Source: Roseovarius sp. MMSF_3350
GTDB lineage: Bacteria > Pseudomonadota > Alphaproteobacteria > Rhodobacterales > Rhodobacteraceae
Length of the DNA stretch: 64,000 nucleotides
Reading direction: 5' to 3'
Assembly: GCF_030733425.1 (NCBI RefSeq)
Contig: NZ_JASHIZ010000013.1
Coordinates: 1-64,000 of the forward strand
This document shows, in pieces, positions 25,597-33,279 of the stretch. The position numbers and the translations under genes were made by a program. Under the pieces are notes generated by a model that was given only the letters and a program-made list of their open reading frames with translations, ran no database searches and was not told the origin of the DNA. Each line of letters starts with the position of its first letter. Position 1 is the stretch's first letter.

Positions 25597-26169
25597 TCAA
25601 TAGACCGGCGGCGCGATCACCCAGATCGCGACGCACGGCTCATCATAAGGGTTGGACCACGCATAGGTTTCATGCCGGATGCGAAAACTGTCTCCCGGCC
25701 CCACGGAAAAGTTCCGCCCGCCGATGCTCAGGTCCAGCCGTCCGGCCACGATGTACCCCACCTCCTGCGTCGGTCGCGTGGCGGGGCGCTGCATTTTCGA
25801 TCCGGGCCGGAACGTGGAATGGATCACCTCGAAATCGTCGCTCAGGTCCGGCGACAACAACTCTTCGATCAGCCCTTCCTCGCTCGACCCCATCCGCCTC
25901 CGCGAGCCCTCGCGCACGATGATGCCCTGCTCTTCCGCCGGGGCGCTGGCATGGGCGAACAGGAACGACATCGGCACGTCGAACGCGCCCGCAATCGCCC
26001 GCAGGTCGGAAATCGACGGCTCGGACAGGTCCCGCTCCACCTGGCTCAGCCAACCCACCGACCGGCCCAACGCCTGCGCCATATCGCTCAACGTCAGCCC
26101 CCGCGCCTTGCGCAAGGCCCGCAGATCGGCCCCGAGGCTGCGCATGGCGGAAATCTGGCTCTGTTCCAA
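25597..26169 (-). CDS. XRE-family regulator with C-terminal cupin
   Basis: A 190-aa one-component regulator. The helix-turn-helix is residues about 12-66 (LRALRKARGLTLSDMAQALG, then VGWLSQVERDLSEPS). A cupin_2 sensor domain lies at about 105-190, with VGYIVAGRLDLSIGG and GDSFRI. The start is taken as TTG at 26169, giving MEQSQISAMRSLG, which fits the family; the first in-frame ATG near it is 26145. Two GTGAAA-N13-TTTCAC dyads begin 14 bases upstream. Relatives such as PuuR and SutR sense small metabolites through the cupin. It heads the demethylation operon and probably controls itself and the genes after it. Confidence 0.88.
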   Translation of the reverse strand: MEQSQISAMRSLGADLRALRKARGLTLSDMAQALGRSVGWLSQVERDLSEPSISDLRAIAGAFDVPMSFLFAHASAPAEEQGIIVREGSRRRMGSSEEGLIEELLSPDLSDDFEVIHSTFRPGSKMQRPATRPTQEVGYIVAGRLDLSIGGRNFSVGPGDSFRIRHETYAWSNPYDEPCVAIWVIAPPVY

Positions 26170-26183
26170 GGGGCACTCTTTCC

Positions 26184-26208
26184 GTGAAATTATTCTGTCA
26201 ATTTTCAC
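26184..26208. promoter_or_regulatory. Putative operator 1 for the XRE-cupin regulator
   Basis: GTGAAA (26184-26189) and TTTCAC (26203-26208) form a dyad with a 13-base AT-rich spacer, 14 bases before the regulator start. It is repeated with identical arms and spacing at 26223-26247. Confidence 0.6.
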
Positions 26209-26222
26209 GCTGCGCGAGTCGC

Positions 26223-26247
26223 GTGAAAAAATCAATCAAAATTTCAC
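26223..26247. promoter_or_regulatory. Putative operator 2 for the XRE-cupin regulator
   Basis: GTGAAA (26223-26228) and TTTCAC (26242-26247), again 13 bases apart. The centres of the two dyads are 39 bases apart, close to four helical turns, which would place bound dimers on nearly the same face. Confidence 0.6.
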
Positions 26248-26307
26248 TGCTTCCGAAACACTCGCGCCGGAGGGTTGGACCCCCGCACCGCGCGCGTCGG
26301 AAAGTCT

Positions 26308-26766
26308 CTACAGGCGTCCGAACACCATCTTGAGGATCGCGCCCAGCCCGTCGGCATCCGCCGCGTCGAACGCGGCCGGCTGATCACTGTCGATATCCAG
26401 CACCCCCAGCAGCCGCCCCTGCCCGTCCCGCACCGGCAGGACGATCTCCGACCGGGTGGAACTGGCACAGGCGATATGCCCGTCGAAACTGTCCACATCG
26501 TCGACCAGCTGCACCTCGCCGGTCCGCGCCGCCGCTCCGCAGACGCCGCGCGAAAACGGGATCTGCAAACAGCCATGCCCGCCCTGGTAGGGGCCGATCT
26601 TCAACAGATCGGGCGCAGTCACCCGGTAGAACCCGGTCCAGTCGAACCGGGTGTCGGCATGGTGCAACTCGCACGCCACCGTGGCCATTAGGGCGACCTC
26701 GTCGGTCTCGCCCTCGGTCAACGCCCCGATTGTCTTCGACAACTGATCATAATCCGCACGCATCAT
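26308..26766 (-). CDS. Free methionine-(R)-sulfoxide reductase (GAF domain)
   Basis: A 152-aa single GAF-domain enzyme that reduces free L-methionine-(R)-sulfoxide using thioredoxin. The three Cys positions of fRMsr are present: Cys66 (GHGCLQIP), Cys76 (GVCGAAA) and Cys100 (HIACASSTRSEIVLP). The N-terminal region FDWTGFYRV is family-typical. Two adjacent ATGs (26766 and 26763) follow GGGAGG; the second has better spacing. It lies downstream of thiolase on the same strand, and upstream of the XRE operators, so it may read toward them. Confidence 0.9.
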   Translation of the reverse strand: MMRADYDQLSKTIGALTEGETDEVALMATVACELHHADTRFDWTGFYRVTAPDLLKIGPYQGGHGCLQIPFSRGVCGAAARTGEVQLVDDVDSFDGHIACASSTRSEIVLPVRDGQGRLLGVLDIDSDQPAAFDAADADGLGAILKMVFGRL

Positions 26767-26828
26767 GCACCTCCCGCGCCAAGAGTTTTCAGAAAACTCT
26801 TGGCAAATCTTTTCCCGAAAGATTTGGC

Positions 26829-28001
26829 CTAGCCCCGCTCGATCGCGATTGCCGTGCCTTCGCCGCCGCCGATGCAGATCGCCGCGACCCCACGCTTGAG
26901 GTCGCGTTTCTCCAGCGCGTTCAGCAGCGTGACCATGATCCGCGCGCCACTCGCCCCGATGGGGTGGCCCAGCGCGCAAGCGCCGCCATGCACGTTCACC
27001 TTGTCGCGCGGCAGGCCCATCTCGTGCATGAAGGCCATGGGCACCACGGCGAAGGCCTCGTTCACCTCCCACAGGTCCACGTCGTCCTTCGTCCAGCCGA
27101 TCCGTTCCAGCAGCTTCTGCGCCGCGGGCACCGGGGCCGTGGTGAACCATCCCGGCGCCTGCGCGTGGCTGGCGTGGCCCAGGATCCGCGCCCGCACCTT
27201 CAGCCCCTGCGCCTCGGCCGCCTCGCGCGAGGCCAGCACCAGGGCCGCCGCCCCGTCGCTGATCGAGCTCGAATTGGCCGCCGTCACCGTGCCGCCCTCG
27301 CGGAACGCAGGCTTAAGCTGCGGGATCTTCTCGGGCCGGGCCTTGCCGGGCTGCTCGTCGGTCTCGACGACGACCGTGCCCTTGCGCGTCTCCAGCGTCA
27401 CCGGCGCTATCTCGCCCGCGAACGCGCCCGATTTCTGCGCCTCCAGCGCCCCTTCCAGCGAGCCGATGGCATAGGCGTCCTGCGCCTCGCGGGTGAACTG
27501 GTATTTCTCGGCGCAATCCTCGGCGAAGGTGCCCATCAGGCGACCCTTGTCATAGGCATCTTCCAGCCCGTCAAGAAACATGTGGTCGATCACCTGCCCG
27601 TGCCCGATACGCGCCCCGCCGCGCATCTTCGGCAGCAGGTACGGCGCGTTCGACATGCTCTCCATGCCGCCTGTCACCATCGTGTCGGTATGGCCCAGCG
27701 CGATCTGGTCGAACCCGATCATCGCCGCCTTCATGCCCGAGCCGCACATCTTGTTCAGCGTCGTCGCCGGCACGTCTTCGCCAAGGCCCGCCGCGAACCC
27801 CGCCTGCCGCGCCGGCGCCTGGCCCTGGCCCGCCGGCAGCACGCAGCCCATCAACAGCTCGCCCACGGTGGCCGCGCCCGCATCCTTCAGCGCCGCGGCA
27901 ATCGCCGCCCCGCCCAGGACACTGGCCTCGACCCCGTCGAAATCCCCCTGGAATCCGCCCATCGGCGTGCGCGCCGCGCCTGCGATCACAACGTCTTTCA
28001 T
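26829..28001 (-). CDS. Acetyl-CoA C-acetyltransferase (thiolase)
   Basis: A 390-aa thiolase joining or splitting acetoacetyl-CoA and acetyl-CoA. Nucleophile Cys86 lies in NKMCGSGMKA, the catalytic His in GHPIGASGAR, and the second Cys in CIGGGEGTA. The ATG at 28001 gives the standard MKDVVIAGAARTP; upstream codons to 28028 are not family-like. The length is normal for the biosynthetic class. It may serve polyhydroxybutyrate, ketone body or branched-chain degradation. No phaB or other partner is adjacent. Confidence 0.92.
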   Translation of the reverse strand: MKDVVIAGAARTPMGGFQGDFDGVEASVLGGAAIAAALKDAGAATVGELLMGCVLPAGQGQAPARQAGFAAGLGEDVPATTLNKMCGSGMKAAMIGFDQIALGHTDTMVTGGMESMSNAPYLLPKMRGGARIGHGQVIDHMFLDGLEDAYDKGRLMGTFAEDCAEKYQFTREAQDAYAIGSLEGALEAQKSGAFAGEIAPVTLETRKGTVVVETDEQPGKARPEKIPQLKPAFREGGTVTAANSSSISDGAAALVLASREAAEAQGLKVRARILGHASHAQAPGWFTTAPVPAAQKLLERIGWTKDDVDLWEVNEAFAVVPMAFMHEMGLPRDKVNVHGGACALGHPIGASGARIMVTLLNALEKRDLKRGVAAICIGGGEGTAIAIERG

Positions 28002-28119
28002 GGCCTTTGTCCTTTCATGTCTGTCCACCGAGTCCCGGCGCGTTCTTCCGGCGTGGAAAAACGGTTTGGTAAGGAATGGCGTCTAGGATGCAAGCAACAT
28101 TCATGTGTCCGGAGGCATC

Positions 28120-28458
28120 ATGCAACTCACCTGCGCCACTCACAACAACATCAACGTTATCACCGTCGAAGACAACCGCATCGACGCGGCGTCGGCCATC
28201 CGGTTCAAGGACGAGATGCGCACCCTGACGGATGAGGGCCCCGAGCATGTGGTGCTGGACCTTTCCGGCGTGACCTTCGTCGATTCCAGCGGCCTTGGCG
28301 CCATCGTGGCCTCGATGAAACAGTTGGGCGACGGGCGGCGGCTGGACCTGGCCGGTCTGACCCCGGACGTGGCAAAGGTGTTCCGGCTCACGCGCATGGA
28401 TTCGATCTTCGCCATCCATGCCGACATGGCCGCGGCGCTGCAACGCGGGGCGGGCTGA
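28120..28458 (+). CDS. STAS-domain anti-sigma factor antagonist
   Basis: A 112-aa single STAS domain of the SpoIIAA/RsbV type. The phosphorylatable Ser is in VDSSGLGAIV (Ser57). The ATG at 28120 is chosen because GGAGG lies four bases upstream. Unphosphorylated proteins of this type bind a kinase/anti-sigma factor and release the sigma factor. The kinase partner is the next gene, nine bases on. No sigma factor or PP2C phosphatase lies in the window, so the target is elsewhere. Confidence 0.9.
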   Translation: MQLTCATHNNINVITVEDNRIDAASAIRFKDEMRTLTDEGPEHVVLDLSGVTFVDSSGLGAIVASMKQLGDGRRLDLAGLTPDVAKVFRLTRMDSIFAIHADMAAALQRGAG

Positions 28459-28467
28459 GCCGGGCCA

Positions 28468-28935
28468 GTGGCCGCCACTGCACCCTCGGCCCCCGACCCG
28501 CTTGTCGCACGGTCCGCCCCCGCGACGGAACGGGCGGTGCGCGCCATGGTCCAGGCGCTCGCCGCCGCGCTCGCCGGTGCGGGGATCGGCGCAGACCAGC
28601 GTGGCTCCATCACCCTCGCCGTGGGCGAGGCGCTCAACAACGTGACCGAGCACGCCTATGCCGGACGTAGGCCCGGGCAGGTGCACATGATCGCCGATCT
28701 ATTGCCTGACCGCGTGCTGGTCACCCTGTCCGATTCGGGCCGCGCCATGCCCGGCAACCGCCTGCCCGCAGGCGACCTGCCAGACAGTTCCGGCCCCCGC
28801 GCCGACCTGCCCGAAGGCGGGTTCGGCTGGCACCTCATCCACAAGCTGTGCCCGGAGCTGACCTATTCCCGGCAAGCGGGGACGAACACGCTGTGCATGA
28901 CCTTTCCGCGCCATGCCGACGCGGAAAAAACCTGA
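28468..28935 (+). CDS. RsbW-like anti-sigma regulatory serine kinase (HATPase)
   Basis: A 155-aa GHKL ATPase of the RsbW/SpoIIAB group. The N-box is LAVGEALNNVTEHAY, the G1-like motif LSDSGRAMPG and the G2-like region LPEGGFGWHLIHKLC. The start is GTG at 28468 with only a weak ribosome site, so coupling to the STAS gene is likely. It is predicted to phosphorylate the STAS protein's Ser and to hold a sigma or other regulator until released. The 201 bases after it carry no evident gene. Confidence 0.87.
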   Translation: MAATAPSAPDPLVARSAPATERAVRAMVQALAAALAGAGIGADQRGSITLAVGEALNNVTEHAYAGRRPGQVHMIADLLPDRVLVTLSDSGRAMPGNRLPAGDLPDSSGPRADLPEGGFGWHLIHKLCPELTYSRQAGTNTLCMTFPRHADAEKT

Positions 28936-29136
28936 TGCCAACAAATTGCCCCAATGCAATCGCAAGGCCGCCGTAATGGATCAGCATACACGACACTGTA
29001 GCTGCATATGGCTTCCCTCGGCGCCGCGTTTAACAGCCCCCACCCAGTGCGTGGCGTCGAGGTTCTTCCTCTCCTGATTGGCATTTCCCGGCGCACCCCC
29101 TAATGTGCCCGAAAACGACCAATCTTCGGAGCTTCC

Positions 29137-30714
29137 ATGCGCGATTTCCAACGTCCCGGCCGTTCGGCCGTCCTGGCCAGCAACGGCATGTGCGCCACGT
29201 CGCACCCCCTGGCCGCCCAAGCTGCCATCGACATCCTCAAACGCGGCGGCAACGCCATGGATGCCGCCATCGCCGGCGCCGTTCTGCTGGGGATCTGCGA
29301 GCCGCAGATGACCGGGATCGGCGGCGACTGCTTCGTTCTGTTTACGAAACCCGGCAGCGATGACATCCACGCGCTCAACGGCTCCGGTCGCGCCCCCGCC
29401 GCCGCCAACGCGGCCGACCTGCGCGCCCGCGGCCTCGATACCGTGCCCCTGCACGGCCCCGAGGCGGTCACCATCCCCGGCGCCGTCGACGCCTTTTGCC
29501 ACCTTTCGGACACCCACGGCAAGCTGGGCCTCGATGCCCTGCTCGCGCCGGCCATCCATTATGCCGACGAAGGCGTGCCCGTGGCCCCCCGCGTCGCCAA
29601 CGACTGGCCCACCGCGGGCGAGTGTCTGCAGGGCCACGGCCTCGCGCACTTCTCCAATGGCGGCAAGCCGTTGAAACAGGGTGAGATTTTTCGCGCCCCC
29701 GGCCAGGCCGAGGTGCTGCGCCGAATCGCCCGGGACGGGCGCGATGCGTTCTACACGGGCGAGGTGGCCGACGACATGCTGGCCGCGCTCGCCCCGCTTG
29801 GCGGCGTCCACACGGCAGAGGACTTCGCCGCCACCGCCTGCACCCGAACCGACCCCATCAGCGGCAGCTATGCCGGTATCGACCTGGTCGAGCATCCGCC
29901 CAACGGTCAGGGCGCCACGGCGATCCTGCTGCTCAACATCCTCGCGCAGTTCGACATCGCGTCGATGGAGCCCTTCGGGACCCAGCGCGCCCATATCGAG
30001 GCCGAGGCGACCAAGCTCGCCTATGACGCCCGCAACCGCTTCCTCGCCGACCCCGATCACACCGCGCGGCTGGACCACATGCTGTCGATGGACACCGCCC
30101 GCGCGCTCGCCGCGTTGATCGACCCGAAAAAAGCGATGCCCTCGGCCACCACGCTCAGCGAGGCCGTGCACCGCGATACGATCTACATCACCGTGGTCGA
30201 CCGCGACCGCATGGCCGTGTCGCTGATCTATTCCATCTTCCACGGTTTCGGCTCGGGCATCGCGTCCGAAAAGTTCGGCATCCTGCTGCAAAACCGCGGC
30301 GCGGGCTTCACGCTCGAAGAAGGCCACGCCAACGAGCTGAACGGCGGCAAGCGCCCCATGCACACGATCATCCCCGGCATGCTGCGCGAGGGCGGCCGCG
30401 TTACCATGCCCTTCGGCGTGATGGGCGGCGCGTACCAGTCGAACGGCCATGCGCGGTTCGTGTCGAACCTGCGCGACTTCGGCCTTTCCCCGCAGGAAGC
30501 GATCGACGCGCCCCGCTGCTTTCCCGACGCGGGCGAGCTCCGGGTCGAGACCGGCTATGCCCCCGCTGTGCACCAGCAGCTGGCCGAACTGGGCCACAAC
30601 GTCGTCGCGCCCGACGAGGCGATCGGCGGTGCCCAGGCGATCGAGATCAAGGAAAACGGCGTGCTTGAAGGCGGCTCCGACCCGCGCAAGGACGGCTGCG
30701 CCCTGGGCTACTGA
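29137..30714 (+). CDS. Gamma-glutamyltransferase family protein
   Basis: A 525-aa Ntn-hydrolase related to gamma-glutamyltranspeptidase. The precursor self-cleaves before a Thr, here the Thr of RDTIYITVVDRD (about residue 348). The N-terminal GGNAMDAAIAGAVLLGICEPQMTGIGGD is typical, cited here as GGNAMDAA...GIGGD. The late GVMGGAYQSNGHARF is also typical. There is no evident signal peptide, unlike E. coli Ggt, so it may be cytoplasmic and of the broad GGT-like amidohydrolase group. GGAG lies before the ATG. It stands alone, and the downstream hairpin separates it from hspQ. Confidence 0.88.
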   Translation: MRDFQRPGRSAVLASNGMCATSHPLAAQAAIDILKRGGNAMDAAIAGAVLLGICEPQMTGIGGDCFVLFTKPGSDDIHALNGSGRAPAAANAADLRARGLDTVPLHGPEAVTIPGAVDAFCHLSDTHGKLGLDALLAPAIHYADEGVPVAPRVANDWPTAGECLQGHGLAHFSNGGKPLKQGEIFRAPGQAEVLRRIARDGRDAFYTGEVADDMLAALAPLGGVHTAEDFAATACTRTDPISGSYAGIDLVEHPPNGQGATAILLLNILAQFDIASMEPFGTQRAHIEAEATKLAYDARNRFLADPDHTARLDHMLSMDTARALAALIDPKKAMPSATTLSEAVHRDTIYITVVDRDRMAVSLIYSIFHGFGSGIASEKFGILLQNRGAGFTLEEGHANELNGGKRPMHTIIPGMLREGGRVTMPFGVMGGAYQSNGHARFVSNLRDFGLSPQEAIDAPRCFPDAGELRVETGYAPAVHQQLAELGHNVVAPDEAIGGAQAIEIKENGVLEGGSDPRKDGCALGY

Positions 30715-30732
30715 CGCCGCCAACGGGAGAGG

Positions 30733-30754
30733 GGGGCGCGGCCCCACGCGCCCC
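30733..30754. terminator. Bidirectional hairpin between the GGT gene and hspQ
   Basis: GGGGCGCG (30733-30740) pairs with CGCGCCCC (30747-30754) in the 45-base gap between two convergent genes. No T-run is present. Confidence 0.5.
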
Positions 30755-30759
30755 TAGGC

Positions 30760-31086
30760 TCAGTTCAACTGGAAATGCAGCGGGTACTGCCCGTCCTCGA
30801 ACGGGCCGAAAAGATCGGGGATATCCGGGTGTCCCACCGGTTCGCCCGAATAGTCCGCGATCAGGTTCTGTTCACTGACGTAAGCGACGTAATAGGTCTG
30901 ATCGTTCTCGGCCAGCAGATGATAGAACGGCTGGTCCTTCACCGGTCGGCTCTCCTCGGGAATCGAGTCGTACCATTCCTCGGTATTGGCGAATTCCGGG
31001 TCGACGTCGAAAATCACGCCGCGAAACGGATGCTTGCGGTGTTTCACGATCTGACCCAGGTGATATTTTGCGCGCGTCTTCAACAT
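30760..31086 (-). CDS. hspQ: Heat shock protein HspQ
   Basis: A 108-aa YccV-like protein that in E. coli binds hemimethylated DNA and acts as a Lon specificity factor. Family features: YHLGQIVKHRKHPFRGVIFD, then NTEEWYDSIP, PFYHLLAENDQTYYVAYVSE and DLFGPFEDGQYPLHFQLN, cited here by their key residues. The length is normal. A possible sigma-32 -35 element (CTTGGAA at about 31220, minus strand) lacks a good -10. It diverges from the transglycosylase gene at 31287. Confidence 0.9.
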   Translation of the reverse strand: MLKTRAKYHLGQIVKHRKHPFRGVIFDVDPEFANTEEWYDSIPEESRPVKDQPFYHLLAENDQTYYVAYVSEQNLIADYSGEPVGHPDIPDLFGPFEDGQYPLHFQLN

Positions 31087-31286
31087 TTACAAAGCCCCTA
31101 CCCTCCCACTCTACCGCCTTCAACCGAGTTTTGTCCAATCTGCGCGGGCATTTTATCGGGAAACAGTCTGTGAACCCTGGACCGACAGTCCGCGCAGCGC
31201 CTTCGCGCCAAAGGGTGAAATCCGCCATTTCCAAGCCTCGATTCTTTCGTTAAACTTGAAAGAAAAACAAACATAGCGAGAGGCAG

Positions 31287-31883
31287 ATGAGCAGACGTCT
31301 TCGCACGATCATTGGCATGGTGGCCCTGGCCACTCTGAACGCCTGTGGCGGTGGTCCCAGCGGCCCGCCGCCCGACAACCTGGACAACGCCTGCGCCATC
31401 GTGGCGCAGAAACCGCATTACCTGCGGGCCTTCCGCGCGACCGAACGCCGCTGGGGCGTGCCGGTGCCGGTGCAGATGGCCACGATCTATCAGGAAAGCA
31501 AGTTCGACGGCGAGGCGCGCACGCCCTTCCGCTGGACGCTGGGGGTGATTCCCATGGGCCGCCAAAGCTCCGCCTACGGCTACAGCCAGGCGCTTGACGG
31601 CACGTGGGACGAGTATGTGAAAGAGGGCAATCGCCGGGCCGCGCGGCGCAACGACATCCGTGACGCGACCGACTTCATGGGCTGGTACATGGCGCAGTCG
31701 AACCAGCGGCTTGGCATCCCCATGCACGATGCCCGCAACCATTACCTCGCCTATCACGAGGGCCGCACCGGCTATAGCCGGGGCAGCTACAACGCCAAGC
31801 CGTGGCTGCTGCGCGTCTCGGGCGAGGTCGGCCAGCGCGCGGTCGTCTACGATCAACAGCTCAGAGCGTGCGGGCGGCGCTAG
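31287..31883 (+). CDS. Transglycosylase SLT-domain lipoprotein
   Basis: A 198-aa predicted lipoprotein. The signal peptide ends at a lipobox with Cys20 (LNACGGG). The rest is a lysozyme-like SLT domain with catalytic-type Glu in IYQESKFDG and the AYGYSQAL, DATDFMGWYM and HYLAYHEGRTGY segments, which match the Rhodobacteraceae group of small SLT lipoproteins. It would cut peptidoglycan glycan strands in the periplasm. GAGAGG precedes the ATG. The downstream gene is convergent. Confidence 0.87.
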   Translation: MSRRLRTIIGMVALATLNACGGGPSGPPPDNLDNACAIVAQKPHYLRAFRATERRWGVPVPVQMATIYQESKFDGEARTPFRWTLGVIPMGRQSSAYGYSQALDGTWDEYVKEGNRRAARRNDIRDATDFMGWYMAQSNQRLGIPMHDARNHYLAYHEGRTGYSRGSYNAKPWLLRVSGEVGQRAVVYDQQLRACGRR

Positions 31884-31903
31884 CCGCCCCACGCCCAACC
31901 GCG

Positions 31904-32500
31904 TTACCTGTCGATCCGCTTGAACTTGTCCTTGCCGGGAATGACGAACCTGTCGTTGCCCAGCTGCGTGCCCGTGGTCAGATCGCCCAGCACCACCGTG
32001 GTCTTGCTGCCACCGCTGTCGTTGATCACCCACTGACGCAGTTGCACCGGACTGCCGGTGAAGACCAGTTCGATATTGCCGTATTCCGGATGCGCCGGGT
32101 CCTGCGCGCGCACCGTGGTCGTCTTGCCGTCGCTGCTATGGCCGGTCACCATCCGCGCGCGGCCGAAATCCACGTTGCGTTGCAGGATGATCTTCAGCGG
32201 CGTGCGGTCCAGCGGATAGGCTTCGCCCCCGGTGTTTGACTTGGGGTCGATGATGCCCACCGTGTCGCCATCGGCCACCACCAGCGTCTGTTCCGGCGGG
32301 TTGTATTCGAACCGAACCCGCCCGGGCCGCTTGATATAGATCTGCCCGGTGCTGATCGTGCCATCATCGTTGATCTGGGTAAACTCGCCCGTCGCCGAAC
32401 TGAAGCTGTTCAGGTATTGCGAAATCTCGTTCAGCGACAGCTTTTGGGCCATCGCCGGCGTGGCCAGCAGAAAACTCAGGGCCAGGGCAACCATGCGCAT
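31904..32500 (-). CDS. lolA: Outer-membrane lipoprotein carrier protein LolA
   Basis: A 198-aa periplasmic chaperone that takes lipoproteins from LolCDE to the outer membrane. A Sec signal (MRMVALALSFLLATPAMA) begins at the ATG at 32500. The mature protein has SATGEFTQ, GRVRFEYNPPE, DPKSNTGGEAYPLDRTPL and the C-terminal LGNDRFVIPGKDKF. The length is typical. It lies between the SLT lipoprotein (convergent) and exoD, with ftsK further upstream on the same strand. In alphaproteobacteria lolA is often near ftsK, as here. Confidence 0.92.
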   Translation of the reverse strand: MRMVALALSFLLATPAMAQKLSLNEISQYLNSFSSATGEFTQINDDGTISTGQIYIKRPGRVRFEYNPPEQTLVVADGDTVGIIDPKSNTGGEAYPLDRTPLKIILQRNVDFGRARMVTGHSSDGKTTTVRAQDPAHPEYGNIELVFTGSPVQLRQWVINDSGGSKTTVVLGDLTTGTQLGNDRFVIPGKDKFKRIDR

Positions 32501-32617
32501 GAGGGGAAACCTCTCCTTTATTCGTCGTCCTCGAAAGATAGGCGCACCCGCACTGTTATGCGATAGCAATCGGCGCAATTGCGCGTGAGCACCCGCTTCT
32601 TCTCGGGCCCCAACGCG

Positions 32618-33196
32618 TCAGCCCGTCAAAAAGTTTACCGCCGCATAGAGCGCCCCGGCACTCGCCGCGAAGGCCAATACCATCAGCACCCCGTCGCGGA
32701 CCGTGATCGCGAGGCCCAGAAGCGCTATGGCCGCAAACGGGATCAGCGCCGCAAAGGGCACCACTTCCAAAGGCGGGATCATCAGGCAAAGGCCCACGAC
32801 CACGCAGGCGGCGGCGATCTGCGCCGGCTGCCCGGTCAGCGCCTCCAGCCGATGCCCGAAATAGCGGTCCATCCACTGCGCCACGGGGCGCGCCTTGTCG
32901 ACCGAACGTGTGACCTTCTCGTCCTCCACCGCGCGGTCGCCGATCTTGTCGGGGATCCAGAAACTCTGCCGTCCCAAGAGGATCTGCGCGGCAATCAGGA
33001 TCAACAGAACGGCAAACAACGTCGGCACGCCCGGAATCCCACCCAGTGGCGACGCGCCCAGAAGCGCGATGACGAAAATGATCGGACCGAACCCGCGACT
33101 GCCGATTGCCTCGACCACATCCTTGACCGAGACGTTGTCTTCCTCGTCGGCCAGTCCGTTTATCTCGCTCAGAAGGTCCTCGGCGTTTCCGGACAT
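32618..33196 (-). CDS. ExoD-family inner-membrane protein
   Basis: A 192-aa exopolysaccharide synthesis ExoD family (DUF/PF06055) protein. Three or four hydrophobic helices lie at about 50-80, 125-145 and 150-185, and the domain-typical GASPLGGIPGVPTLFAVLLI and RPVAQWMDRYFGHRL are present. In Sinorhizobium ExoD affects exopolysaccharide production and alkaline tolerance; its mechanism is unknown. It follows ftsK by 83 bases on the same strand. The N-terminus is acidic and soluble (NAEDLLSEINGLADEEDNVS). Confidence 0.85.
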   Translation of the reverse strand: MSGNAEDLLSEINGLADEEDNVSVKDVVEAIGSRGFGPIIFVIALLGASPLGGIPGVPTLFAVLLILIAAQILLGRQSFWIPDKIGDRAVEDEKVTRSVDKARPVAQWMDRYFGHRLEALTGQPAQIAAACVVVGLCLMIPPLEVVPFAALIPFAAIALLGLAITVRDGVLMVLAFAASAGALYAAVNFLTG

Positions 33197-33279
33197 TCAC
33201 CCATCCTCGTTCGCGTTGGCATCTCGTACCACGCCAACGCGACAGGCAGGCAATCGTTTCCCGGCGCCCGGGGCGGGCG

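Noticed and set aside
31150-31260. Heat-shock sigma-32 promoter for hspQ (CTTGGAA on the minus strand)
   Set aside because: The -35 half is passable but no CCCCAT-like -10 follows at the right distance, and it is about 140 bases from the gene.
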